A stretch of DNA of 64,000 nt from QHXN01 sp032162705 (GCA_032162705.1 JAVRON010000081.1:1-64000); one strand, 5' to 3'; shown: positions 44,815-54,045, counted from the first letter of the stretch. Made by a program: numbers and translations. Notes: generated by a model from the sequence alone, not told the origin.

Positions 44815-44828
44815 ATATCGTCTCAAAG

Positions 44829-44980
44829 AATTCACATGGATGGACAGGATGGACAGGATGGACAGGATAAGAGATTGAAGATTTGAGGTTTGAAATTTCA
44901 AATCTTCAATCTCAAATTCCAAATTTGAAATTTCAAAATCTCTTACCTATATCCTGTTCATCCTGTCCATCCATGTGAAT
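44829..44980 (+). repeat. Nested palindrome with 9-bp tandem units (GATGGACAG)
   Basis: The outer arms ATTCACATGGATGGACAGGA and TCCTGTCCATCCATGTGAAT are complementary, with two further GATGGACAG units on the left and a shorter right arm. Inside, AGATTGAAGATTTGAGG, AATTTCAAATCTTCAATCT and related words build smaller hairpins. It lies between the convergent genes ending at 44814 and 45055. It is the one element of this kind here with a 9-bp rather than a 7-bp period. Confidence 0.85.
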
Positions 44981-44994
44981 TACTTCAGCAGCAG

Positions 44995-45026
44995 AAAGGC
45001 CGCCCCGTTGGAACCGGGCGGCCTTT
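44995..45026 (+). terminator. Strong rho-independent terminator, usable from both sides
   Basis: An 11-bp GC-rich stem (AAAGGCCGCCC / GGGCGGCCTTT) with a 10-nt loop is followed by CTTTTC on the plus strand. It stands between convergent genes, so it probably ends the secreted-protein transcript and, less efficiently, the PpiD-like transcript. Confidence 0.85.
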
Positions 45027-45054
45027 CTTTTCACATCGTGACAGAGTCTCTCAA

Positions 45055-47130
45055 TCACTTGCCCGGCGGGACATTGCTCGGCGGCGGGATTTGGATGGGC
45101 GCGCGGCGGGTCATCGGCGCGGGCGCTGGCTCCTCTTCGTCGAGCTGCGCGAGTGCTTCGTGGAAGATTTCTATCTGGCCCTTCTCTTCGAGCTTGCGGC
45201 GGGCGGCGACCAGATAGTCGTCGAAGACCTGATTGCGACGCTCCGTGAGCGCCGTCTCGACGAGTTGCTGGCGTTGTTTGTCGAACTCGGTCATGTCCGC
45301 GTCTTTGCGCTCACGGACGCCGACGACGACCCACTTGTCACCCACCTTGATTGGCGTCTTCGATGTCTCGCCCGCTTTGAGCGCGTAGATCGCAGAGTCG
45401 AGCGCAGGGTCTGCGCCGGCCTTGCCGAGCGGTCGCCCGAGCTTGAAGGCTTCCTCCTCCTCCGCCTTCAGGCCGGCCTTCTCGGCGGCGGCTTTCAGAG
45501 CATCCGGGTTCGCTGAGTTCGTGGCGACCTCGCGCGCTGTCTGTTCGAGCTGTTCGGCGGCGCGCGAACGTTTCAGGTCTTCAGCGACCTTGTCCTTTAC
45601 CTCTTCAAAGTCCGGGATGCGTTCGGGTCGCTTCTCGACGAGGACGGGGATGGCGAAGCCGTTCTTGACGCCGACGCGGTCGCCGACCTGTCCCGGCTCT
45701 TCGAGCGGCTTGATGGTGTCTTCAAATTGAGGGCTGCTGCCGATCTCCGCCACGTCGTCGCCCGGTTTAACGAAACCAGTCTCCTTGACCATCTCAGCCG
45801 GAGCCATGTTAGCTTCGGCGGCGAGTTCCTGCGCGACCTTCTGCACGTCGTGCGTCTCCTTCAGGCGATCCTGCGCCTTCTGTGCGACCTGTGCGGCGAC
45901 GGCATAGGAGCGTCGGTTGCGAAGGCTGACGAGAAGCTCCTGTTTAGCGTCCTCGAAACTCTTCGGCACGGCAGCGCCGCGGCGGAAGATGTAATAGGCG
46001 TTGCCGGTCTTCAAGGGGTCTCCGACCTGTCCGTCTTTCCACTCCAGTGTGTTCTGTAAGAGTTCTGCGACGTTGCCCGCTGTGCTGCCCGTCGGGCTGG
46101 CGGCCTTGCGGTTCGGATTGCGCTTGACGGGAGCGGGAAGCCAGCCGCCTGTCTGAGCCGTCGAGGGGTCTTCGGAGTTGCCGCGCGCCTGCTCGGCGAA
46201 CTCCTCTTCGGAGGCAGTGAGGTCTTCCTTGCGTATGCGCGCGACGATCTGCGAAGCCTTGCTCAAGATTTCCTGGTCGAGTTCGGGGCGCGCGACCTTC
46301 AACACGATCTGCTGGACGCGAACGCCCGCCATCTTGTTCTCGGGCTTGAGCGAGTCGTACTCCTTGTGCAAGTCCTCGTCCGAGATTTGCAGCTTCTGAC
46401 CGACCTTCTCCTGATTGATGAAGAGGTATCGAATCTTCTTCTGCGGCTCAAGAAAGCGATAGTCGGTCTTGTGCGCGTCGAAGTATTGACGCATGTCGTC
46501 CTCGGACGGGTTGAGCTTCTTCGCCAAAAGCTCGGCGGCGACGGGCACATAGACGACGCCGAACGTGGTGTTCTCGCGCGCGTAAGATTCTTTGACCTCT
46601 GACTCCGGGACTTGCGCGCCCGCGGTGACATAGGCGCGCAGCTTCTCGGCGGCCAGCGCGTCGCGGACGCTCTGTTCGTAGAGCGAGACGCTGCCGTAGC
46701 TGCGCACGACATAGTCCTTATAACGCTTCACGTCGAAGCTGCCCGACGCGGGGTCGCTGAACTGCCGCGCGATGGCGTCGCGCACCTCCTCGTCCGAGGC
46801 GGTCAGGTTCAAGCGGCGCGCTTCCTGGACGGCGATGCGGCTGTTAACGGCCTGGTCGAGAATGCGGTCGCTCGTCATCCCGATCTGCGCGAGGCTGAAC
46901 TGGCCGCCGAACTGCGACTCGATCTTCTTCTTCAGCAGCGAATAGTCTGCGACCGTCACCTCGTCGCTGCCGACACGTGCGAGCACTTCCCTGTTCTTGA
47001 ACGGGTTGGCGACAGCCGCGCCCGAGCGGTTATAGACGCCCGCGACGACCATGCCGACGACCACGAGGAGGGCGAAAAAGATGATGACGAGATTACGCGT
47101 CTTCTCCAGCCGACTGAAAAACTTGAGCAT
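45055..47130 (-). CDS. PpiD-like periplasmic folding chaperone / peptidyl-prolyl isomerase
   Basis: 691 residues. One N-terminal membrane anchor (LVIIFFALLVVVGMVVAGVY) leads to SurA-N-like helices (VGSDEVTVADYSLLKKKIESQF, ILDQAVNSRIAVQEA), then a parvulin-like domain at about 265-385 (VRVQQIVLKVA, FAEQARGNSEDPSTAQTGGWL) and a second related region near 450-560. The C-terminus is Pro-rich. It should help outer-membrane and periplasmic proteins fold; whether the isomerase site is active cannot be told. The ATG at 47130 is chosen over 47325 because the anchor begins there. Confidence 0.88.
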   Translation of the reverse strand: MLKFFSRLEKTRNLVIIFFALLVVVGMVVAGVYNRSGAAVANPFKNREVLARVGSDEVTVADYSLLKKKIESQFGGQFSLAQIGMTSDRILDQAVNSRIAVQEARRLNLTASDEEVRDAIARQFSDPASGSFDVKRYKDYVVRSYGSVSLYEQSVRDALAAEKLRAYVTAGAQVPESEVKESYARENTTFGVVYVPVAAELLAKKLNPSEDDMRQYFDAHKTDYRFLEPQKKIRYLFINQEKVGQKLQISDEDLHKEYDSLKPENKMAGVRVQQIVLKVARPELDQEILSKASQIVARIRKEDLTASEEEFAEQARGNSEDPSTAQTGGWLPAPVKRNPNRKAASPTGSTAGNVAELLQNTLEWKDGQVGDPLKTGNAYYIFRRGAAVPKSFEDAKQELLVSLRNRRSYAVAAQVAQKAQDRLKETHDVQKVAQELAAEANMAPAEMVKETGFVKPGDDVAEIGSSPQFEDTIKPLEEPGQVGDRVGVKNGFAIPVLVEKRPERIPDFEEVKDKVAEDLKRSRAAEQLEQTAREVATNSANPDALKAAAEKAGLKAEEEEAFKLGRPLGKAGADPALDSAIYALKAGETSKTPIKVGDKWVVVGVRERKDADMTEFDKQRQQLVETALTERRNQVFDDYLVAARRKLEEKGQIEIFHEALAQLDEEEPAPAPMTRRAPIQIPPPSNVPPGK

Positions 47131-47262
47131 TGCCTGATACCTTCCTGAAAGAGGCGTTACTGAAAGAGGTGTTCTGGTTCCCTGCGCGAAGCGCTTCCCC
47201 ATCTCCGTAAAACGGGCGGGGCCCTTGTAGGACGCTTGCCGCGCGTCTCCCGCAAAAGGCGA

Positions 47263-47292
47263 ATTGTAGCGGACACCCCGCAGGCCGCGCAA
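47263..47292 (-). promoter_or_regulatory. Putative promoter of the PpiD-like gene
   Basis: On the minus strand TTGCGC is followed after 18 nt by TACAAT (five of six -10 matches). It lies 133 bp upstream of the start codon. The -35 match is weak. Confidence 0.35.
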
Positions 47293-47300
47293 ACGGGCGA

Positions 47301-47510
47301 ACAGTAGACGGTAGGAAGTAGACACTAGACAGTAGTCAGTAGTCAGTAGTCAGTAGTCAGTAGTCAGTAGCCGCTCCGCGTCGCGAGAGTCAGTAGCCGC
47401 TCCGCGTCGCGAGCGTTGACGGCTTCATCCTGACTTCACCGTCAAAGCTTTTCTACTGACTACTGTCTACTGTCTACTGTCTACTTGTGACTACTGCCTA
47501 CTGTCTACTT
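47301..47510 (+). repeat. AGTAGTC/AGTAGAC heptamer element with shared core (copy 3)
   Basis: Left: about six AGTAGTC units, then two CAGTAGCCGCTCCGCGTCGCG copies. Core: GTTGACGGCTTCATCCTGAC and GTCAAAGCTTTTCTACTGAC. Right: TACTGTC units with a second set ending CTGTCTACTT. It fills most of the 400-bp gap between the divergent PpiD-like and TerC genes; nothing else is seen there except the putative promoter. Confidence 0.88.
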
Positions 47511-47534
47511 TTTTATGCTATATCTTTTTCCATC

Positions 47535-48566
47535 ATGGAGTATTCGATCTGGGCCTGGGCAGGTTTCGGCATATTCATTCTGTTGATGCTCACGCTCGAC
47601 CTGGGCGTCCTGAACCGGAAGGCGCACACGGTCAGATACCGCGAGGCCGCAATCTGGAGCGTCGTCTGGGTGATGCTGGCGTTGGGGTTTGCGGGCATCG
47701 TCTTCTGGAGAGAGGGCCGGCAGACGGGGCTTGAATTCCTGACGGGCTATGTCATCGAGCTGTCGCTCTCGGTCGATAATCTCTTCATCTTCCTGCTTAT
47801 CTTCTCGTACTTCAAAGTCCCTTCCAAGTACCAGCACCGCGTGCTCTTCTGGGGTGTGCTCGGCGCGCTGGTGATGCGTATGACGATGATCGCGCTCGGG
47901 GCCACCCTCGTCGAACGTTTCCACTGGGTGCTCTACGTCTTCGGCGTCTTCCTCATCTACACAGGCTTCAAGATGCTCAGGCAGGACGAGGGCAACGCCA
48001 ATCCCGAGGACAATGTGATCGTCCGTTTCGTGACGCGCCACATCCCCGTCACGCGCCGGTACGAGGGCGAGAAGTTCTTTACGCAGGTGGACGGTCGAAA
48101 GATGGGGACACTGCTCCTGCTCGTGCTCGTCATCGTCGAGGTGTCAGACCTCGTCTTCGCCGTCGATTCCATCCCTGCCATCTTCGGCATCACGACCAAC
48201 CCGTTTATAGTCTACACGTCGAACGTCTTCGCCATCCTCGGCCTGCGCTCGCTCTACTTCCTGCTCGCGGGCGTCGTCGAAAAGTTCCACTACCTGAAGG
48301 TCGGGCTTTCGGTCGTGCTCACTTTCGTCGGCGTCAAGATGTTGACCGAAGGCTACTTGATGCAGCGCCTCGGCGTAAGCAAGGAGACGGTTATCGCCGT
48401 CTCGCTCGTCGTCGTCGCCCTGCTGCTGCTCGGCTCGGTCGCAGCCTCTCTGCTCTGGCCCGTCCCGCCCGAGCAACAGGTCGAGGTCGAGTTGCCCGAA
48501 GGCTTCGGCTCGCCCTTCGACGACGACAAGGGCCGTCTCGGCGGCGACGAGCGCGGCCTGCCCTAA
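47535..48566 (+). CDS. TerC-family integral membrane protein
   Basis: 343 residues with about nine membrane segments. The TerC signature is clear: MLTLDLGVLNRKAH, FLTGYVIELSLSVDNLFIFLLIFSYFKVP and, in the second half, EVSDLVFAVDSIPAIFGIT. The paired acidic helices (ELSLSVDN and VEVSDLVFAVDS) are proposed to carry metal ions. Family members export manganese or protect against tellurite and help metalate exported proteins; the exact substrate here is unknown. No yybP-ykoY-type riboswitch could be recognised upstream, where only the heptamer element is seen. Confidence 0.93.
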   Translation: MEYSIWAWAGFGIFILLMLTLDLGVLNRKAHTVRYREAAIWSVVWVMLALGFAGIVFWREGRQTGLEFLTGYVIELSLSVDNLFIFLLIFSYFKVPSKYQHRVLFWGVLGALVMRMTMIALGATLVERFHWVLYVFGVFLIYTGFKMLRQDEGNANPEDNVIVRFVTRHIPVTRRYEGEKFFTQVDGRKMGTLLLLVLVIVEVSDLVFAVDSIPAIFGITTNPFIVYTSNVFAILGLRSLYFLLAGVVEKFHYLKVGLSVVLTFVGVKMLTEGYLMQRLGVSKETVIAVSLVVVALLLLGSVAASLLWPVPPEQQVEVELPEGFGSPFDDDKGRLGGDERGLP

Positions 48567-48817
48567 CGATAGGGTAGACAAATCTTTGAGCAAATCGCGC
48601 TTTCCGCCTCATTGTTTTAACTTCTTGAAGAGGCTGACGGCGTTGTGTTAAGTTCATTATGTGGCTGCACGCACGCGTGCCGCAGCCAAAGGGATCGGTT
48701 TTCATGCCCTCCGTTCCCGCGCCCGAAGCCTTTGCCGGTCGAAGCGGCAGCCGCAGGGCGCGCGCCCTCGAAGTCCACAGACCCACGGCTTTCTAAGCTC
48801 AAGCCGAAAGTTACGCA

Positions 48818-50062
48818 ATGGCTACCAGAGTCAGTCGCTTTGACGCCGATTGGTGGGTCGTCCAGAAGCGGCTCATCTACATCGTCGTCATCATCGCCTC
48901 GTTCATCGTCGTCGCGGGCGGCTTTGGACTCTATGTCTGGTTCTACGGCAACCCGTTTAAGGGCGCGCCCACAGCCGAAGGCTCGCCGACGGGCGCGCGC
49001 TTCGTCTCGCTCGAAGGCGGCGTACGGGTCGTGCGCGCCAACACGCGCGAGACCTTACAGGCGAGGGCCGACACGCGCCTCTTCCCCGGCGACCTCGTGC
49101 AGACGCAAGAGGACGGGCGCGCACGCATCACGCTCGCCGACGGCTCGACGCTCTTCGTCAAGCCGAACTCGGTCGTCACCATCGCCGAGAACACCGCCGC
49201 CGCGGGCGGCAAGAGCACTAAGGTCAGAGTCGCCGTCGAGAGCGGGCAGATCAACGTCCGTACCGAGCAGCAGAACGAGGGAGCCAGCAACATCGTCGGC
49301 ACGCACCTGACCGAGAGCCGCATCGCGCCCGAGTCCGACGCCAGCTTCCATGTCCGCGACGACAAGACCGAAGCCATACGCGTCGGCGAAGGCGCGGTCG
49401 AGACGAGCACGAACGGCGGCGACGTGACGACCCTGCGCGCGGGCGAATACGCCGCCGTCAACCAGCAAGGCTCCATCGCACAGAGAGAGAAGCTTCTGGG
49501 AGCGCCCCTGCCCATCACCCCGCGCAACCTCGAACGGCTGCCTGCGCGAAAGGGAGGCGCGACCGCCGTCTCCTTCAAGTGGCAGAAGCCTTCGACGGGC
49601 GCGCCCGCGCACTACCGCGTCGAGGTCGCCACCTCGCCCTTCTTCGTTCCCGCAGGCAAGCTCATCGAGCGCGACCAGCTTCAATCGACCGAGTTCACCG
49701 TCGATGATGTGCGGGAGGGCAACTACTTCTGGCGTGTGCTGGCGGTCGCGCAGTCGGGACAGGCTTCCGACTGGAGCGACCCGCAGAAGTTCGTCGTCGT
49801 CGGCGAGGGCGGCACGGGCGACGAGGTCAGCGTCTCGGAAGTTCAGATCGAATACGTCGCCGGACAGATTTACCTCGTCCGTGGTCGCACGCAATCGGGC
49901 AACACTATCCGCTGCGCGGGGCGCGAGACTTTGGCCGCCCGCGACGGCTTCTTCCAGCTCCAGATCAACGCCCCGCACGGCACGCGCGACATCCAACTCG
50001 AAGCCGCCGACACGCAGGGCAACCGCAACTCTTTCAAGTTCCAACTCCCGCCGGGAGGATGA
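48818..50062 (+). CDS. FecR-domain membrane protein with Fn3-like C-terminal region
   Basis: 414 residues. One membrane segment at about 18-43 (LIYIVVIIASFIVVAGGFGLYVWFY) puts the rest outside the cytoplasm. Residues about 60-215 match the FecR pattern (GGVRVVRANTRETLQARADTRLFPGDLVQTQEDGRARITLADGS, in blocks), normally used for signal relay or surface binding. Residues about 240-330 resemble an Fn3-like repeat (SFKWQKPSTGAPAHYRVEVA, GNYFWRVLAV), then a beta tail. It has no adjacent sigma factor, so it is not a classical FecI partner; a cell-wall role beside the following envelope genes is possible. 48567-48817 has no recognised gene. Confidence 0.8.
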   Translation: MATRVSRFDADWWVVQKRLIYIVVIIASFIVVAGGFGLYVWFYGNPFKGAPTAEGSPTGARFVSLEGGVRVVRANTRETLQARADTRLFPGDLVQTQEDGRARITLADGSTLFVKPNSVVTIAENTAAAGGKSTKVRVAVESGQINVRTEQQNEGASNIVGTHLTESRIAPESDASFHVRDDKTEAIRVGEGAVETSTNGGDVTTLRAGEYAAVNQQGSIAQREKLLGAPLPITPRNLERLPARKGGATAVSFKWQKPSTGAPAHYRVEVATSPFFVPAGKLIERDQLQSTEFTVDDVREGNYFWRVLAVAQSGQASDWSDPQKFVVVGEGGTGDEVSVSEVQIEYVAGQIYLVRGRTQSGNTIRCAGRETLAARDGFFQLQINAPHGTRDIQLEAADTQGNRNSFKFQLPPGG

Positions 50063-50069
50063 GAAGAAG

Positions 50070-50140
50070 GTGATGAGTGATGAGTGATGAGTGATAAGAA
50101 ACAACTCTTATCTCATCACTCATCACTCATCACTCATCAC
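50070..50140 (+). repeat. Inverted tandem-heptamer element, word GTGATGA
   Basis: Left arm of four GTGATGA/GTGATAA units, then a short AAACAA loop, then four CATCACT units. The stem is nearly perfect. The start codon of the diguanylate cyclase lies 8 nt beyond the right arm, so the arm covers the place where a ribosome binding site would be. Confidence 0.9.
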
Positions 50141-50147
50141 TTTCCTT

Positions 50148-51662
50148 ATGAACTACGTCATCCTCCTCAGCGGTGCGGACTGCGACACGGCGCGTGGGCT
50201 TTTAGAAGCCATGCGCGCCTCGGGCATCCACGTCGCGCCTGTGCTCACGGGCAGCACGGGCGAAGAGGAGGCCGCACGCGCACGCGCGGAGTGGGGTTCG
50301 GAGCCGCTGGCTGTGCTCTTCGATGTTGTCGCGGGTTCTGCTCTCGCGGATTTGCATGCGCGCGTGGGAGAGGCCGCACGAGTCTGGCCGGGCGTCCCGC
50401 TCGTGGCCTGCCGAAGTGAAACGGCCGTCGGGGCCGGACGCGCTTCGCATGGGCCTGACGAGGCGGCGCTCAAACGCCTCGGCTTTCACGGCGTCGCGGC
50501 TGAACCCGCGCAACTCTCTGCGCTGCTGCGCAAGGTCGAGGAGCGCGGAACGGAAGACGAACGCCATGATGAACGTGCGGCGGCAAAGGCGGCGGTCGCG
50601 CCCGCGAGCCTCCTGCTCCCCGAACGACTGAACGTCGAGCGGCTGCGTGCGGCCTTCGAGGTCGTCGCCTCGCTCCACTTCGCCGCAGACCAGAGAGGAG
50701 CGGCGGCTGCCGCGCTCGCCGGACTCGCGGCGCTCGTCCACGCAGACCGCTGGACGATCTATCTCGTCGGCGAGTCAGGCTCTTTCAAAGAGGCCCCGTA
50801 CGAGCCTCTGGCCGTGCGCGGGCTGACGCCGAGCGAGCGCGCCATCTCCGAATCCGACTGGCGGCGCGCGCTCATGGGCGACGCACTCTCGCTCGCCGGG
50901 ACGGAGTCGAAGGCCGCGCGCGAAGCGGTCGCCTCCGCCGAGACCATCCGCCGCAAGGAGGGCGAGCGCCGCGCCGTCGCCGTCCCGCTCATCTCGGGCG
51001 AGCGCGTCGTAGGCGTGCTCGAAGCCGTGCGCGAGCGCCCTGCGGGCCGGGCGTTCTCTGCGTCCGACGCCTCGCTTCTTTCGGCGCTCGCGCTGCCGCT
51101 CTCCGCGTCGCTCTTGAACTCGGCGCGCGTGGCCGAGGCCGAGCGACTCTCCCAGACCGACGACCTGACGAAACTGCACAACGCACGCCACCTGCGCCAG
51201 TACCTCGTCACGGAGCTGAAGCGCGCACGCCGTTACGACTCGCGGGTCTCGGCCTTCTTCCTCGACCTTGACGACTTCAAGCAGGTCAACGATAACCACG
51301 GCCACCTCGTCGGCTCGCACGTCCTGATGGAGATGGCCGGAGTCATCCTCTCTTCGGTGCGCGACACGGACGTGGTCGCGCGCTATGGCGGCGACGAGTT
51401 CGTCGTCGTCCTGCCCGAGACCGACCTCCCGATGGGGCTTCTCGTGGCCGAGCGTGTCCGCGAGCGCATCGCGGGCCACACCTTCACGGGCGGACGCGCG
51501 CTGCGCCTGCGACTCACGGCCTCCTTCGGCGTCGCCTCCTTCCCCGACCACGCACAGTCGCCGCAGCAACTCATCGCGCGTGCCGACACGGCCATGTACG
51601 AAGCCAAGGCCGCGCGCAAGAACTGCGTCCGCCACGCCGCCGAAACGCCGCAGGACGCTTGA
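50148..51662 (+). CDS. GAF-like + GGDEF diguanylate cyclase
   Basis: 504 residues. Residues 1-125 look like a receiver-like fold without clear phosphate residues (GADCDTARGLLEAMRASGI), residues about 165-325 resemble a GAF-type sensor, and 335-500 form the GGDEF domain with R-Y-G-G-D-E-F (412-418). An RxxD inhibitory site lies five residues before the motif (R405-D-T-D408), so product inhibition by c-di-GMP is expected. The enzyme makes c-di-GMP and may link surface or envelope state to behaviour. The start at 50148 follows a heptamer hairpin and lacks a visible ribosome binding site. Confidence 0.88.
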   Translation: MNYVILLSGADCDTARGLLEAMRASGIHVAPVLTGSTGEEEAARARAEWGSEPLAVLFDVVAGSALADLHARVGEAARVWPGVPLVACRSETAVGAGRASHGPDEAALKRLGFHGVAAEPAQLSALLRKVEERGTEDERHDERAAAKAAVAPASLLLPERLNVERLRAAFEVVASLHFAADQRGAAAAALAGLAALVHADRWTIYLVGESGSFKEAPYEPLAVRGLTPSERAISESDWRRALMGDALSLAGTESKAAREAVASAETIRRKEGERRAVAVPLISGERVVGVLEAVRERPAGRAFSASDASLLSALALPLSASLLNSARVAEAERLSQTDDLTKLHNARHLRQYLVTELKRARRYDSRVSAFFLDLDDFKQVNDNHGHLVGSHVLMEMAGVILSSVRDTDVVARYGGDEFVVVLPETDLPMGLLVAERVRERIAGHTFTGGRALRLRLTASFGVASFPDHAQSPQQLIARADTAMYEAKAARKNCVRHAAETPQDA

Positions 51663-51846
51663 CGAGAGAGATGGCCGTCTATTCTAAAAAAGTTCTAGAC
51701 ATTTTCCGCTGCTTGCTGTAAGCATATTTCAGATTAGCCGGAGAGGCACCCCCCCCGCTCGAAGGACGATTTCAGCTCCGAGTCCAAAGGCTTTTCCCAG
51801 GCCAACAGAAAGTTCGCGGTTAGCAATCTTGCCCCGTTCGTTGTAT

Positions 51847-51885
51847 CTTTGTAGTTTCGTTCCACGCTGCGTGGCGAAAGCAAAG
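51847..51885 (+). promoter_or_regulatory. Structured leader hairpin upstream of mreB
   Basis: Nested complementary blocks CTTTG, TTTCG, CCACG pair with CGTGG, CGAAA, CAAAG around a CTG loop, giving about 15 bp of stem with small internal bulges. It sits 121 bp before the mreB start in a 344-bp gap that otherwise shows no gene. A weak TAGACA hexamer at 51696-51701 could be part of the promoter. A role in mRNA stability or regulation is inference. Confidence 0.5.
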
Positions 51886-52006
51886 GGAGCAGGGACGCCC
51901 GAAGTGCATCCGAAAGGTCGCGGGCGAGGCTAATTCTTTCACCCGCGCCCTTTGTCGGACGCTGCGGGCGCATCATTCAAAGCTAAAGGTTCGGAAACAG
52001 TAACGC

Positions 52007-53053
52007 ATGGCATTCAAGTCACTTTTCAGCCTTTTTTCCAGCGATCTCGCCATCGATCTCGGCACGGCCAACACGCTCGTCTACGCCAAAGGCCGCGGCA
52101 TCGTCGTCAGTGAGCCGTCCATCGTCGCCATCAACAAAGTCACCAACCAGCCCGAGGCTGTCGGCAAAGAGGCCAAGGAGATGCTGGGGCGGACGCCCGG
52201 CAACATCGTCGCCATCCGACCGATGAAGGACGGCGTCATCGCCAACTTCGAGGTCACGGAGAAGATGCTCCAGCACTTCATACGCAAGGCGCACAACGGC
52301 AAGACGTGGGTCTCTCCGCGCGTCGTCATCGGCATCCCCTCTGAGATCACGCAGGTCGAGCGCCGCGCGGTCGAAGACTCGGCCTACCGCGCCAAGGCTT
52401 CGGAAGTTTATCTCGTCGAAGAGGCCATGTGCGCGGCCATCGGCGCGGGGCTTCCCATCACCGAGCCGCACGGCAACATGATTGTTGACATCGGCGGCGG
52501 CACCACAGACATCGCCGTCATCTCTCTGTCAGGCATCGTCTATTCGCGCGCCGTGCGCGTCGCCGGTAACGAGATGGACGAGGCCATCACGCAGTACATC
52601 AAGCGCAAATACAATCTCCTCATCGGCGAGCGCACGGCTGAGGCCATCAAGATTCAACTCGGCTCGGGCTTCCCGCTCGACGAGCCGCTCTCGATGGACG
52701 TGCGCGGACGCAACCTGATCGAAGGCATTCCGAAGACCATCACCATCTCGGACGACGAAGTCCGTGAGGCTCTGGCCGACTCGGTGGCGACCATCGTCAA
52801 CGCGGTGCGCGTCGCACTCGAACGCACGCCCCCCGAGCTTTCGGCAGACATCGTCGAGCGTGGCATCGTCTTGACGGGCGGCGGCGCGCTTCTTAAAAAC
52901 CTCGACAAGCGACTCTCCATCGAGACGGGACTGCCCGTCTCAATCGCCGACGACCCGCTCTCCTCCGTCGTGCTCGGCGCGGGCAAGATGCTCTCGGACT
53001 TCGACCTCCTCAAGCGCGTCCGCTGGGACAACAACCTGACGGGCGGCATGTAG
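52007..53053 (+). CDS. mreB: Rod-shape-determining actin homologue MreB
   Basis: 348 residues. It polymerises beneath the inner membrane and guides lateral wall synthesis. The actin-fold motifs are present: DLAIDLGTANTLVY (phosphate 1), VVIGIPSEITQVERRAV, MIVDIGGGTTDIAVISLSG (phosphate 2) and the adenosine motif GIVLTGGGALLKNLDKRL. The N-terminus FSSDLAIDLG is typical. It heads an operon mreB-mreC-mreD-mrdA-rodA, which makes the complete elongasome core. The rng gene follows downstream, as in the enterobacterial mreBCD-rng order. Confidence 0.98.
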   Translation: MAFKSLFSLFSSDLAIDLGTANTLVYAKGRGIVVSEPSIVAINKVTNQPEAVGKEAKEMLGRTPGNIVAIRPMKDGVIANFEVTEKMLQHFIRKAHNGKTWVSPRVVIGIPSEITQVERRAVEDSAYRAKASEVYLVEEAMCAAIGAGLPITEPHGNMIVDIGGGTTDIAVISLSGIVYSRAVRVAGNEMDEAITQYIKRKYNLLIGERTAEAIKIQLGSGFPLDEPLSMDVRGRNLIEGIPKTITISDDEVREALADSVATIVNAVRVALERTPPELSADIVERGIVLTGGGALLKNLDKRLSIETGLPVSIADDPLSSVVLGAGKMLSDFDLLKRVRWDNNLTGGM

Positions 53054-53060
53054 CAGAGCC

Positions 53061-53138
53061 GTGATAAGTGATGAGTGATAAGTGATAAGAAAAACCATCT
53101 ATCCCTTCTTATCACTTATCACTCGTCACTTATCACCC
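53061..53138 (+). repeat. Inverted tandem-heptamer element, word AGTGATA, mreB-mreC junction
   Basis: The left arm GTGATAA-GTGATGA-GTGATAA-GTGATAA-G pairs with the right arm over about 29 bp, with one G-T wobble where the variant unit of the left arm meets CTCGTCA. The mreC start lies 8 nt beyond it. Confidence 0.9.
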
Positions 53139-53145
53139 TAAGAAA

Positions 53146-54045
53146 ATGGTCAGGAGCACGCAGAAGGAGATCAGGCAGCGCGCGCCGCTCTGGCTGCTCG
53201 TCCTGCTCGCGCTCAACTTCGGACTGATGACCTGGCATGCCAAGGACGCGGCGACGGGGGAACCCGTCATCAAGGCGTGGGCGCAGTCGGCACTCTCGCC
53301 CGTCCAGAGCGCGACGACGGGCGTCGGCGGCGCAGGGCTGGGGTTCTTCCGCAGGCTCGCCGACATGCGCCACGCGCAGGCCGAAAATGAGGGACTCCGC
53401 CAGCGGCTCGCCGAGGTCGAGAATGAGTTGCGCGAGGCACGACAGGCGCGCGACGAGAACGAGCGGTTAAAGAAACTGCTCGACTTCACGCGAGACGTTA
53501 CCTACCAGTCGATTCCTGCGCGCATCATCGCGCGCGACCCTTCAGTCTGGTTCAACTCGCTCATCATCAATCGCGGCAGCACGAGCGGCATAGACCTCGA
53601 CATGCCGGTCGTCACGCCCGAGGGCATCGTGGGGCGTGTGGTCGGCGTCGGACCCGTCTCGGCGCAGGTGATGTTGATTACGGACGAGCGCTCGGCGGCG
53701 GGGGCGGTCGTCGGGCAGTTGGGTCAGTCGAACGCCATCGGGTCGGTGCGCGGCTTCGGCAAGAACGGACTGCTGGAGATGCGTTACGTTTCAGGGCTTG
53801 AGACGGTCAGCGTCGGCGACTATGTGGTTACTACGGGGCAAGACCGTATCTATCCACCGGGACTGAACGTCGGCAGCGTGGTAGAAGTCGTCCCCGGCTC
53901 GGCCACCACTCCGCACACGATCCGGGTCAAGCCCGGCGCGCGGCTCGACTCGCTTCAGGAAGTCGCGGTCTTGAACTACCGCGCTCCGCAGCGCACCGTC
54001 CCCGAGCGGACGCTGCCCAACGTTGACAAGGGGAAAAGCAAGTAA
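53146..54045 (+). CDS. mreC: Rod-shape-determining protein MreC
   Basis: 299 residues. A short cytoplasmic N-terminus and one membrane segment (LWLLVLLALNFGLMTW) are followed by a coiled coil at about 75-110 (AQAENEGLRQRLAEVENELREARQ) and the double beta-barrel domain (PARIIARDPSVWFNSLIINRGS, GIVGRVVGVGPVSAQVMLITD, DYVVTTGQDRIYPPGLNVG). MreC assembles around the wall synthases in the periplasm and activates MrdA-RodA. Its start follows a heptamer hairpin closely. Confidence 0.95.
   Translation: MVRSTQKEIRQRAPLWLLVLLALNFGLMTWHAKDAATGEPVIKAWAQSALSPVQSATTGVGGAGLGFFRRLADMRHAQAENEGLRQRLAEVENELREARQARDENERLKKLLDFTRDVTYQSIPARIIARDPSVWFNSLIINRGSTSGIDLDMPVVTPEGIVGRVVGVGPVSAQVMLITDERSAAGAVVGQLGQSNAIGSVRGFGKNGLLEMRYVSGLETVSVGDYVVTTGQDRIYPPGLNVGSVVEVVPGSATTPHTIRVKPGARLDSLQEVAVLNYRAPQRTVPERTLPNVDKGKSK

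Noticed and set aside
47301..47510. CRISPR array
   Set aside because: The repeat units are 7 bp with no spacers, and a mirrored arm follows; no cas genes are nearby.
51749..51756. Phase-variable C8 tract
   Set aside because: It lies in a leader, not in a coding start; eight C can occur by chance in G+C-rich DNA, and no evidence of length change is available.
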